Positions 1-6,300 are shown, counted from the first letter of the stretch. The stretch is DNA of 10,437 nt from Gammaproteobacteria bacterium (GCA_030625445.1 DAOUQU010000032.1:1-10437), one strand, 5' to 3'. Notes: a model not told the origin generated them from the letters alone. Made by a program: numbers and translations.

Positions 1-392
1 TAGGTGGTCTGCAGATACTGCAGACGCTCCATTAACTGCACAAAATTGACTTCGTCGAAGACCAGGTTGAGGCGTTTTTCACCCTCCGGACGGCTCTTTA
101 TTGCGGTAATCTGTTTTTTTCTCAGCTCTGTACTGACGCGGGCAATCAGGGAGCGCTTGTCATCCGAGTGACTGGCTTTCCCTGCTGCGAGGTATGACTG
201 CGCTTCAGATGCAGCACTCTTCATCCAGCCAAGGCTGCTCTTTTGGGATTCAAGCTGATCCAGCAGCTGCGTATTGGAGTGCAGCAGCGGTGCGATCACC
301 AGCGCATAAAACAACAGGCACAACAGCACTGCAGCAGCACCTGCCACCATCAACTGCTCTCGTTGTGAGAGTTGCGTAAACCAGGCTTTCAT
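1..392 (-). CDS. gspM: Type II secretion system protein GspM, 3' end cut off
   Basis: GspM is a small bitopic inner-membrane protein of the T2SS assembly platform. It pairs with GspL and helps anchor the GspE ATPase and GspF. The visible part is about 130 residues and runs off the window edge; the family is usually about 160 residues. It begins MKAWFTQLSQREQLM, which resembles the usual GspM opening of a short basic cytoplasmic tail. A hydrophobic segment follows at roughly residues 14-36 (LMVAGAAAVLLCLLFYALV), then a polar, helical periplasmic part beginning LLHSNTQLLDQLESQKS. The start ATG (392-390) overlaps the gspL stop by one base (TGATG), and a GAGG lies 10 nt upstream, so translation is probably coupled to gspL. 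The sequence alone is weakly conserved; the assignment rests on position after gspL plus topology. Confidence 0.9.
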   Translation of the reverse strand, partial: MKAWFTQLSQREQLMVAGAAAVLLCLLFYALVIAPLLHSNTQLLDQLESQKSSLGWMKSAASEAQSYLAAGKASHSDDKRSLIARVSTELRKKQITAIKSRPEGEKRLNLVFDEVNFVQLMERLQYLQTT

Positions 393-1618
393 CAGCGTTG
401 TACCTCGGCAAGTACCAGGCGCCCATTGATTTTCCCCTGATGATTCGTCACAGCTTTCAAATCGACAATAATGGCATCGGTGCCGATTTGCTGCTGCAGA
501 GCTTCGAGCTTGTCAAAAGCTGTTGTTTCAATGTCTATACTCATTTGTTTGTTGTTGTAACTCATCCTGACGATACGGCTCTCCCGATCGTTGAGGATAA
601 CTTTTCCACTCGCAGCAACGAAGTGTAAAAAAGGAGTGACAGGACCGCCCTGGCTACCCTGCAGGCCGATAAGTTTTTTACGCATCGCGGCAGCCGGCTC
701 ACTGGCAGGTTCATCATGAAAGATTTCCGTGTAAATGGAGTTCATTGACTCTCCCAGCTGCTGACTCTGAGTGGATAACTGGTGGTTGGTAACTGCCATA
801 TTCGTCAGAAACAGCAGCAACGAGATGCCCATCAGTGATGCTGCAATCACCCACTGCTTCAGCGTACCGGGCATTTGAGTTTTAATCTGGTAAACACCCT
901 GCAGGAAATTCAGCATGCTCTGGTGATCGAGCCAGTAGCGGCCGATCAGGGCCAGGGCTTCACCCTCTCCCCCGGCAGCACGCCCCTCTTCCATCGGGGT
1001 ATCCTTCTGTTTCGGATCCACCCGGAAATCATATTCGACAAGATCCACGTCCTGGTCATGCTGCTGTCGATATGCTGCTGTTTCAACAGAGAGAATCTCA
1101 TCCAGGTTGATGGTGTCAACTCCATAACCCTGATACTCTCCGGTGCGCAAAGTTGTCGCATCATCCTGAATAAAAAGCGACCATGTGTCACTGGCATAGG
1201 GAATCGACAGAGTCAGGGGAACGACAGCAGCGGAGAGGCAGCTGTGCGCGGTGATCGCCGTGTAGAGCTTGGCGATCAGTTCGCCCGAGACCACACCGAC
1301 AAGCTGCTTTCCCTCTTTTTTATCGATCGTACTGAGTGCAAAATGAAGGTTTTCGACATCTTCCGACAACTCCTCCTCCAGCATGTAGGGAACAGCCGCA
1401 ATCATCTGCCTGTGACTTTTCGCCTTCAGATCAATGGTCGCCAGGTTGACATCTGTCGATGGCACAAACACAACCAGGTGATGCCCTTCAGCTGCAGCCA
1501 GTGCATCTTCAAACGCGCCATAGGAGACCGGCCCCGCCGGTGTGCGTTCATTAAAACGCAGCCAGCGGCACTGGTTCAGATCAGCGTCTGTTAACTGTAC
1601 AAAAAAGTAGACATTCAT
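392..1618 (-). CDS. gspL: Type II secretion system protein GspL
   Basis: GspL (408 aa, normal length) links the cytoplasmic ATPase GspE to the inner-membrane platform. The N-terminal two thirds (about residues 1-250) is the cytoplasmic actin-like domain that binds GspE in this family. It contains the typical stretch AAVPYMLEEELSEDVE near residues 74-89. The motif MLNFLQGVY at about 235-243 precedes the single membrane segment (about 256-276, VIAASLMGISLLLFLTNMAV). The periplasmic part, about residues 277-408, ends in a predicted ferredoxin-like region (about 330-405) of the kind that dimerises with GspM. The start ATG at 1618-1616 is the first in frame; its ribosome site is weak (AAAGAG about 12 nt upstream). 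Unlike most genes here it is not coupled to the gene before it: a 184 bp repeat-filled gap separates it from gspK. Confidence 0.95.
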   Translation of the reverse strand: MNVYFFVQLTDADLNQCRWLRFNERTPAGPVSYGAFEDALAAAEGHHLVVFVPSTDVNLATIDLKAKSHRQMIAAVPYMLEEELSEDVENLHFALSTIDKKEGKQLVGVVSGELIAKLYTAITAHSCLSAAVVPLTLSIPYASDTWSLFIQDDATTLRTGEYQGYGVDTINLDEILSVETAAYRQQHDQDVDLVEYDFRVDPKQKDTPMEEGRAAGGEGEALALIGRYWLDHQSMLNFLQGVYQIKTQMPGTLKQWVIAASLMGISLLLFLTNMAVTNHQLSTQSQQLGESMNSIYTEIFHDEPASEPAAAMRKKLIGLQGSQGGPVTPFLHFVAASGKVILNDRESRIVRMSYNNKQMSIDIETTAFDKLEALQQQIGTDAIIVDLKAVTNHQGKINGRLVLAEVQR

Positions 1619-1802
1619 AGTTCAATCGACTCTTTAAGGGAAAGTTCGCAGTAGGCAGTTTGCAGCAAAAACATGTGTGATAATCATCTGCCGCATACTC
1701 TCTTTTCCGATTATTCTGACGACTGCCAACTGACGACTGCAAACTCTCATTCCAGGTTTTGCTGACGACTGCCAACTGACGACTGCAAACTTTCCTGAGC
1801 CG
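1619..1802. repeat. Heptad-repeat array filling the gspK-gspL gap
   Basis: This gap has no credible gene. It holds short repeats with a 7-base period. On the plus strand at 1643-1663 there are three direct heptads, AGTTCGC, AGTAGGC and AGTTTGC. On the opposite strand the same type recurs: 1716-1745 and 1762-1791 are identical 30-base units built of CTGACGA, CTGCCAA, CTGACGA, CTGCAAA and CT. Including their looser upstream parts (both begin ACTCTC), these form two tandem 46 bp copies, 1697-1742 and 1743-1788. The plus-strand cluster and the complement of the 1716-1745 unit match at 19 of 23 positions, so the array has inverted arms. The long cluster begins 11 nt after the gspK stop in the direction of transcription. 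Function is unknown. Confidence 0.85.
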
Positions 1803-2771
1803 TCACCATTCATCGCCAAAACTCCGCATCAGCACTTTCACGCGATCTTTTTCCAGCTCTCTTGCCAGTAGATGATGCATTCTGAGTTCATGATTGCCGA
1901 ATGTGACGGCTGAAGCGAGTAGAAAATAACCTGATTTTACATCAATACGCCAGGTTTTCACTGTTGCATCCGTGGCGCCGCTCTGTTTGATGAAGTCAAG
2001 CAGCTCGGCGCCACTCTCAAAAGCAGCGCTCTCGTCACGGTATTGCACGATGTCGCCTGCAATGCTCTGTGAATCATCATCGCTATTGAGACATTTCAGA
2101 ACTTCCAGCGGTGCGGTATTGACATTGATATAGGACGACTCCTCCTTGAGAACAGGATACGCCGTCACAAAGGGACGGATATTTTCCCACGCTTCATAGC
2201 TCATGCCGTCAATGAGTAGCAGCTCTGACGGAGAGACAAAGTGTTGGCCGGCAGATCGGTAGGCGGGATCCCGGCTCAGATAATCAAGATCCTCAGCGCC
2301 GTCTGCTTCAACATTCTGATCAGGATCTATCCAGTCTTTGGTTGCATCCGCAACATGATCCGGCGATATACTCGATCCGGCATACTCTGTCAGCAGACAC
2401 TTGAATTGCTGCATGGCTGCAACAGAGACCTCGCCCGTCTTCTCCACCAGCGAGTTGAGGTTGAACAACCCCTGCAGATCATGTATTTTCCCAGAGACGC
2501 TGCCGCCCTCTACCGCCATCGGAGGTATTGCCTTTGACCACTCCTCGTCCAGATGGTCGCTTGCCGCACTCTTGCGGGTATCTACGACCAAGACCTCTTT
2601 GGCCCAGGTCTCGAGTGCAAGGAGGTAGAGGATTCCCTGGTTTCCATGCAGCAGATTTTCGGTACGGCGTATCGCGAATTGCTGCTCCAGAATAACCGAC
2701 GAGGCGATTCCGGAAATAATGGCGACAACCACCAGTACGGTAATCAAAGCGACGCCTCTCTGGCGCATCAT
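1803..2771 (-). CDS. gspK: Type II secretion system minor pseudopilin GspK
   Basis: GspK (322 aa) is the large minor pseudopilin that caps the T2SS pseudopilus with GspI and GspJ. It has a prepilin-type N-terminus, MMRQRG followed by VALITVLVVVAIISG; cleavage is expected after Gly6. As known for GspK, mature position 5 is not Glu (here Thr), and position 1 is Val rather than Phe. Family motifs are visible: IHDLQGLFNLNSL (about 96-108), DWIDPD (about 146-151), GAEDLDY (about 158-164) and INVNTAPLEVL (about 215-225). These belong to the alpha-helical insertion domain and core of GspK. Cys125 and Cys227 could form a disulfide. The start ATG at 2771 overlaps the gspJ stop by 4 bases (ATGA); the adjacent in-frame ATG at 2768 is equally possible. 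A GGGA precedes the start, so expression is likely coupled to gspJ. Confidence 0.96.
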   Translation of the reverse strand: MMRQRGVALITVLVVVAIISGIASSVILEQQFAIRRTENLLHGNQGILYLLALETWAKEVLVVDTRKSAASDHLDEEWSKAIPPMAVEGGSVSGKIHDLQGLFNLNSLVEKTGEVSVAAMQQFKCLLTEYAGSSISPDHVADATKDWIDPDQNVEADGAEDLDYLSRDPAYRSAGQHFVSPSELLLIDGMSYEAWENIRPFVTAYPVLKEESSYINVNTAPLEVLKCLNSDDDSQSIAGDIVQYRDESAAFESGAELLDFIKQSGATDATVKTWRIDVKSGYFLLASAVTFGNHELRMHHLLARELEKDRVKVLMRSFGDEW

Positions 2772-3370
2772 GTTGATCCCGGGCCAGGAATCACCATGAC
2801 AAACTTGCCATACTCCTCCAGCTGTATCTCGATTTTAACAGCAGCGGGCAGTTGGGTATCCACGGGCTGCTCCTGTTTCTGTGGTGGCCAGGTCGTCTGC
2901 CACTCCTTGCTCCAGGCTGAAATGCTCATCTCTGTGACCCCTTCGATCAGCACCTCCTCATGCTCCGGTTCTGTTTGAGATGCGCGATCCAGCACTGCCC
3001 AGGTTTTCCGAATCAATGCCTCGTCCTCGATGCTGTAAGCCACCCGCTTCAATGTTGAACGCAGCAGCTGCCCCGGATTCTGGTAACCACCACGAGTAAA
3101 CTCAAGCACCAGTGACGGGGTCTCCCTGAGTTGGAAGGCGTCTGCCCGGTCGCCGAATTCATTGATAACCGCGCGTGGAGCAAGTTGCAATAGATCTCTC
3201 TCAACCAGGGTCATGACACGCTGCAGATCCGCAAGTGACTGCAGGTTTTTTCTGGCGCCCTGATCAAGCAGCAGGATATTGCTCAACGTGCCATAGACAA
3301 TCGATGAAATGACGGCAAAGATGGCTACAGCCACCAACAGTTCAATCAGGGTAAAGCCTTTTGTTCTCAT
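2768..3370 (-). CDS. gspJ: Type II secretion system minor pseudopilin GspJ
   Basis: GspJ (200 aa from the ATG) is a minor pseudopilin of the tip complex with GspI and GspK. The N-terminus is classic: MRTKG, cleavage, then FTLIELLVAVAIFAVISSIVYG, with Glu at mature position 5. A C-terminal globular domain follows, with stretches typical of GspJ such as LERDLLQLAPRAV (a 'V.rDl.q...R' pattern near residues 50-65). The chosen start is ATG 3370-3368; a TTG two codons upstream (3376) would add only Met-Asn. No clear Shine-Dalgarno sequence is present before either start. The 108 bp gap before it contains a palindromic repeat and a heptad array, so gspJ is not coupled to gspI. Its stop overlaps the gspK start. 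Confidence 0.95.
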   Translation of the reverse strand: MRTKGFTLIELLVAVAIFAVISSIVYGTLSNILLLDQGARKNLQSLADLQRVMTLVERDLLQLAPRAVINEFGDRADAFQLRETPSLVLEFTRGGYQNPGQLLRSTLKRVAYSIEDEALIRKTWAVLDRASQTEPEHEEVLIEGVTEMSISAWSKEWQTTWPPQKQEQPVDTQLPAAVKIEIQLEEYGKFVMVIPGPGST

Positions 3371-3388
3371 ATTCAAACAGCTTTTAAA

Positions 3389-3426
3389 CTCCCCTCACCC
3401 TAACCCTCTCCCAAAGGGAGAGGGGA
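3389..3426. repeat. GC-rich palindromic intergenic repeat between gspI and gspJ
   Basis: This is a dispersed-type repeat containing CTCACCCTAACCCTCTCCC followed by a perfect hairpin: CCCTCTCCC (3404-3412), loop AAA, GGGAGAGGG (3416-3424). A second, inverted copy lies at 3848-3889 inside gspI. Repeats of this appearance are widespread between proteobacterial genes; that statement is recollection, not a search. The stem has no U tract on either strand, so I do not call it a rho-independent terminator. In the operon transcript it could act as an RNA-stabilising or processing hairpin. Confidence 0.85.
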
Positions 3427-3446
3427 TTATAATCGGCTAACAGCAT

Positions 3447-3474
3447 AAAACTTAAAACCTAAAACCTAAAACCT
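3447..3474. repeat. AAAACCT heptad array after gspI
   Basis: Four head-to-tail heptads are seen: AAAACTT (3447-3453) and then three AAAACCT (3454-3460, 3461-3467, 3468-3474). In transcript sense these read AGGTTTT and begin 4 nt after the gspI stop codon. The same heptad occurs after gspF, at 5020-5062. The function is not known. Confidence 0.85.
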
Positions 3475-3478
3475 TCCT

Positions 3479-3904
3479 CTACCACCTGCTTTCACGGCCG
3501 ACATAGGTCGTGAGCCGGGTCAATGACTCGTCACCCTGCTGGTCGTAGACTTCGATTTCAACTTTGCGCATCTGTTCATAAGGCGTCTCAGAGGTAGTCT
3601 GTATCCATCGCATCGGAAACAAAGATGTTTCATCCTCGCCTTTTTTCTCTTTTGATGTTTCCGACCAGGCATCTGCCAACTGCAGCTCAACCACCCTGTT
3701 CATTGCCACCCAGTGAGCAAAGGTCTGCTCCTGGAGGCCCTGAAGATTTCGCACATAGTTTCCCATCAGACCGATAATCGCGACCAGGGCAATGCTGACA
3801 ATGCTCAGCGCGATCATCACTTCGAGCAGTGTAAACCCTGCGGCCATCCCCTCTTCCCCCGGGAGAGGGTTAGGGTGAGGGGGGAGTTTTAATTCAGGCT
3901 TCAT
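3479..3904 (-). CDS. gspI: Type II secretion system minor pseudopilin GspI, with repeat-extended leader
   Basis: GspI is the minor pseudopilin that nucleates the tip complex with GspJ and GspK. The prepilin motif is G followed by FTLLEVMIALSIVSIALVA, with Glu at mature position 5. The preferred start, ATG 3904-3902, overlaps gspH by 11 nt. It has an AGGA 6 nt upstream (3911-3914) and gives 141 residues with a 23-residue leader. Residues about 7-19 (LPPHPNPLPGEEG) are encoded by a palindromic repeat, not by normal gspI sequence. An internal ATG at 3847-3845 gives MAAG and then FTLLEV: 122 residues, close to the usual GspI length of about 120. It is preceded by a purine-rich GGGGGAAGAGGGG that could serve as a ribosome site. 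Either start keeps the cleavage site, so the protein is probably functional. An open frame extends further upstream to 4015 but only overlaps gspH. Confidence 0.93.
   Translation of the reverse strand: MKPELKLPPHPNPLPGEEGMAAGFTLLEVMIALSIVSIALVAIIGLMGNYVRNLQGLQEQTFAHWVAMNRVVELQLADAWSETSKEKKGEDETSLFPMRWIQTTSETPYEQMRKVEIEVYDQQGDESLTRLTTYVGRESRW
3848..3889 (-). repeat. Palindromic repeat embedded in frame in the gspI leader
   Basis: On the coding strand this contains CTCACCCTAACCCTCTCCC followed by GGGGGAAGAGGGG, an imperfect hairpin. It matches the repeat at 3389-3426 in inverted orientation, including the flanking AAACTCCCC. It lies inside gspI between the first codons (MKPELK) and the prepilin cleavage site, and is read as PPHPNPLPGEEG. 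It keeps the reading frame. Insertion into an ancestral gspI start region is inferred from the shared repeat and the normal length of the remainder. Confidence 0.85.
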
Positions 3905-4436
3905 CTCTCTTCCTGACTTTTCCGGAGGGGTAGCGAACAACACTCTGTTTTTCCGACTCACCATAGGAGAACAGCAGCTCAAAAGGAATCGCATCGGTAT
4001 CGGCGACAAACACAATCTGGGGCTTTACCTCGTCGGGAATTTCATTTTCAAGCGCCACCGGCGTCTGCGATGTCTCCTGGTAAAAAATCAGCGAGAGCCC
4101 ATCGGGAAAACGATGCGGTTTTAACAGGCGGTTCCTCAATGGTTTCCACAGTACCTCACGCTGCTGCTCCTCTGTTTCATCCTTGCGCTGAACTTCTGCA
4201 ACGGTATAGAAGGCATAACCGCCGTTATAGAGATAAATCCCGATCGGAAAACGACGGAACATAATCTCCTCCCGCGCGTAATTGGCTTCGCGGATAAAGG
4301 CATCAATGACCTCATCGACGACATCATCGTCATCCCGCCCCTGGACCGAGAGCGCAAACAGAGATGCCATCACGGCAATAATCGACATCACAACAAGGAT
4401 TTCAATCAGGGTGAACCCCCGTTGACGCCGCCTCAT
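3894..4436 (-). CDS. gspH: Type II secretion system minor pseudopilin GspH
   Basis: GspH (180 aa) is a minor pseudopilin that joins the GspIJK tip to the GspG shaft. The N-terminus is MRRRQRG, then FTLIEILVVMSIIAVMASLFALS, with Glu at mature position 5 and a long hydrophobic helix. The rest is a predicted beta-rich globular domain. It contains AFIREANYAREEIMFR (about 46-61), matching the helix after the hydrophobic segment in GspH, and IGIYLYNGGYAFY (about 65-77), matching its first strands. Length is normal. The start ATG lies 3 nt after the gspG stop, with AGGA 7 nt upstream (4444-4447), so gspG and gspH are translated as a unit. The last 11 bases overlap gspI. Confidence 0.94.
   Translation of the reverse strand: MRRRQRGFTLIEILVVMSIIAVMASLFALSVQGRDDDDVVDEVIDAFIREANYAREEIMFRRFPIGIYLYNGGYAFYTVAEVQRKDETEEQQREVLWKPLRNRLLKPHRFPDGLSLIFYQETSQTPVALENEIPDEVKPQIVFVADTDAIPFELLFSYGESEKQSVVRYPSGKVRKRDEA
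3911..3914 (-). promoter_or_regulatory. Ribosome binding site for the long gspI start
   Basis: On the minus strand AGGA is followed by AGAGAG and then ATG at 3904, a 6 nt spacing. It lies inside the 3' end of gspH. It is the main reason to prefer the 141-residue GspI start over the internal ATG at 3847. Confidence 0.6.
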
Positions 4437-4439
4437 GAG

Positions 4440-4841
4440 TTATTCCTGGGTCGAGCTGCTGATGTCGCTGTCGATCCCCTCCCCTCCTTCAAGGCCATCC
4501 CGGCCGAGGGTGTAGATTTCATAATCGCTGCCATCCCTGCCCGGACTGGAGTAGAGATAGTCCCGCTTCCAGGGATCCTTTTTCATCTTCTTGATATGTT
4601 TCGGGGCCAGCACGGCAAGTCCCTCTTCCGTCGTTGGATATTGATAATTCTGCAGCTTGTAAAAATCCAGCGCTGCACCATAGGTATCGATATCGCTGTT
4701 AATCTTGGTCAACTGCGCCTGTTCGGGTTTGTCCATCACTTCAACAGCAACAAAGGTACCCATGATGGCAATGATAACCAGCACCACCATGATTTCGATG
4801 AGTGTAAAACCGGATTGCGCTCTTCTGTTTCGACTTTTCAT
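4440..4841 (-). CDS. gspG: Type II secretion system major pseudopilin GspG
   Basis: GspG (133 aa) is the major pseudopilin that polymerises into the periplasmic piston. The leader MKSRNRRAQSG (11 residues) is followed by FTLIEIMVVLVIIAIMGTFVA, the standard prepilin cleavage site and helix with Glu at mature position 5. Family hallmarks follow: a YQYPTTEEGL motif (about 67-76), DPWKRDY (about 89-95), and the C-terminal loop YTLGRDGLEGGEGIDSDI, whose acidic and glycine residues match the calcium-binding loop of GspG. The start ATG has a good GGGAAG site 6 nt upstream (4848-4853). It is preceded by 223 bp of repeats, so it is not translationally coupled to gspF and may be tuned separately; GspG is normally needed in excess. 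I see no convincing promoter in the gap. Confidence 0.97.
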   Translation of the reverse strand: MKSRNRRAQSGFTLIEIMVVLVIIAIMGTFVAVEVMDKPEQAQLTKINSDIDTYGAALDFYKLQNYQYPTTEEGLAVLAPKHIKKMKKDPWKRDYLYSSPGRDGSDYEIYTLGRDGLEGGEGIDSDISSSTQE

Positions 4842-5064
4842 TATTTACTTCCCAAAATGTTATTAATTTCAATCCTCGTTCCCACGCTCCCGCGTGGGAA
4901 TGCATACCATGTTACGCGGATGTTCAACTACCCCGGATATTTCATACCCGGGTATGGGTTACCACGGAGGACCGTGGGAACCAGGTCAAGAGAGGTTTTA
5001 GGTGTTAAGTCACCAACCTAAAACATAACACCTAAAACCTAACCACCTAAAACCTAAAACCTAT
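4842..5064. repeat. Repeat-filled gap between gspF and gspG
   Basis: No credible gene lies here. Two repeat types are adjacent. First, 4873-4984 is a composite palindromic element: hairpin TTCCCACGC (4879-4887), loop TCCC, GCGTGGGAA (4892-4900), then a TACCC/GGGTA dyad near 4929-4953, then CCACGG (4962-4967), loop AGGA, CCGTGG (4972-4977). It resembles the dispersed repeat often read as 'VPTLPRGNAY' in spurious proteobacterial proteins (recollection, not a search). Second, a heptad array at 4993-5062 lies directly after the gspF stop. A ribosome site for gspG (GGGAAG, 4848-4853) is at the low-coordinate end. Confidence 0.85.
4993..5062. repeat. AAAACCT heptad array with perfect inverted arms
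   Basis: From 5020 the plus strand reads AAAACAT, AACACCT, AAAACCT, AACCACCT (one extra base), AAAACCT, AAAACCT, ending 2 nt from the gspF stop codon. At the other side, 4993-5007 (AGGTTTTAGGTGTTA) is the exact reverse complement of 5026-5040. This gives a 15 bp perfect stem with an 18-base loop (5008-5025). The same heptad occurs after gspI (3447-3474). Confidence 0.88.
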
Positions 5065-6300
5065 CTAAACCATACTATTCATCTTGAATATTGGCAGCAG
5101 CACGGCCAGCACGATCAGCATCACCACGCTGCCCATGACGACGATCATCAATGGTTCAAGAATACCGACTAATGATGAGACGGTCGCCTGCAGCGTTCTC
5201 TCCTGTCCCTCGCCGGCGCGTTCCAGCATCTCCGGCAGGTTCCCCGCCGCTTCGCCGCTGGCGACCAGGTTCAGCGTCATGGGTGAAAAATAGCCGGTGT
5301 TTGTCAGCGAGTTGCCGATACTGGCACCCTCTCTGACACGTCTGGATGCATCCATCAGGGCATCACGGATCGGCAGGCTTGCGAGTACATGCGCAGCAAT
5401 CATCATCCCCTGGGTAGCCGAGACGGTGCTATGCAGTAAAATTCCGTAGGTACGCAGAAACCGGGAGGTGTTGACCTCGCGGATAACACGGGAGATCAGC
5501 GGCAGTTTCAATAAAAAAAGCTGCACTCTCTTTCTGAACCCCTGGCGCTTCATGGCGGAAGAGAACAGAAAAACAAGCAGCACCACTCCCAGCAGCAGAA
5601 ACACGCCATAGTGCTGCAGAAAGTCACTGATGCTGATCATGACGCGCGTCAGCAGAGGCAACTCCTGACCGATGTGCTCAAAAGTCTCCACCATTTTCGG
5701 CACCACGAACACCAGCAGTCCGACGATAACCAGCAGCGCCACGATACTGACCACGGCCGGATAGATCAGCGCCAGTTTCACCTTCTGACGGGTGAGATTC
5801 GCCTCTTCGGCATAATCAGCCAGACGTTCCAGCACGATTTCCAGATTGCCTGACTGTTCGCCTGCCTCAGCTGTCGCAGCATAATATTCGGGAAAGGCCT
5901 GCGGAAACTGGCGAAATGCATCTGCCAGGGACGATCCCTCTGTGATCCGCGAACGCAGGGCGGTCAAAAGATGTCGCTGCCACTGTTTGTTGCTTTGCGA
6001 GGAGAGCACACCCAGCGCCTTTTCGACCGGCAGACGCGAACGCAGCAGGGTTGCTAGCTGACGGGTGAACATGGAGAGATCCGTCGGATTGAAACGACGA
6101 TCGACAGCAGAGCTCTTTTTCTCTTTTGTCGTCTTCGCTCCCGTCAGGCGGCGGCGATTGCCTTGCACCTCCTCCATGGAGACGGGATTCATTCCATCAT
6201 TGCGCAGGCGATGCCGCAGGTGTTTTGGCGAATCCGCCTCCCACACACCTTTTTGTATGCGCCCTTTTTGATCCAGAGCCTGCCATGAAAAAGCGGGCAT
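5065..6300 (-). CDS. gspF: Type II secretion system inner-membrane protein GspF
   Basis: GspF (411 aa, normal length) is the polytopic core of the inner-membrane platform and contacts the GspE ATPase. It starts MPAFSWQALDQKGRIQKG, the standard GspF opening. Two T2SSF cytoplasmic repeats are visible: about 75-175 (LSMFTRQLATLLRSRLPVEKAL; YYAATAEAGEQSGNLEIVLERLADY) and about 278-375 (TSRFLRTYGILLHSTVSATQGM; LVASGEAAGNLPEMLERAGEG). Membrane segments lie at about 177-200, 232-248 and 380-404. The ATG (6300-6298) directly abuts the MITE-like element at 6301. Its ribosome site is in that element: GGAG at 6310-6307, 6 nt from the ATG. Removal of the element would put the ATG immediately after the gspE stop, so coupling to gspE has probably been lost. 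Confidence 0.97.
   Translation of the reverse strand: MPAFSWQALDQKGRIQKGVWEADSPKHLRHRLRNDGMNPVSMEEVQGNRRRLTGAKTTKEKKSSAVDRRFNPTDLSMFTRQLATLLRSRLPVEKALGVLSSQSNKQWQRHLLTALRSRITEGSSLADAFRQFPQAFPEYYAATAEAGEQSGNLEIVLERLADYAEEANLTRQKVKLALIYPAVVSIVALLVIVGLLVFVVPKMVETFEHIGQELPLLTRVMISISDFLQHYGVFLLLGVVLLVFLFSSAMKRQGFRKRVQLFLLKLPLISRVIREVNTSRFLRTYGILLHSTVSATQGMMIAAHVLASLPIRDALMDASRRVREGASIGNSLTNTGYFSPMTLNLVASGEAAGNLPEMLERAGEGQERTLQATVSSLVGILEPLMIVVMGSVVMLIVLAVLLPIFKMNSMV

Noticed and set aside
875..1594. 239-codon plus-strand frame opposite gspL
   Set aside because: GspL on the other strand has the right length, membrane segment and operon position. The plus frame has no domain or ribosome site.
1697..1791. 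CRISPR-like repeats in the gspK-gspL gap
   Set aside because: There are only two 30-base units with a 16-base, partly similar interval and an internal 7-base period, and no cas genes. This is a tandem repeat, not a spacer array.
3404..3424. Rho-independent terminator between gspI and gspJ
   Set aside because: The 9 bp stem is perfect, but neither strand has a following T run. It lies mid-operon and is part of a repeat found twice here.
3894..4015. Longer gspI reading frame starting at 4015
   Set aside because: It would overlap gspH by about 120 bases, has no ribosome site noted, and would put some 60 residues before the prepilin cleavage site. The starts at 3904 or 3847 fit far better.
4842..4872. 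Possible promoter for gspG (TTGAAA near the start of the gap)
   Set aside because: The TTGAAA-like hexamer is not followed by an acceptable -10 at the right spacing before the ribosome site. The AT richness alone is not enough.
4422..5021. 199-codon plus-strand frame opposite gspG and the F-G gap
   Set aside because: It is antisense to a clear gspG and continues through the palindromic repeat, where it gives the familiar spurious LVPTLPRGNAY-like peptide. There is no independent support.
5020..5062. Telomere-like repeat (AAAACCT resembles linear-chromosome ends)
   Set aside because: It is internal to a bacterial operon, only a few units long, and has irregular units. It is better read as an intergenic heptad array.
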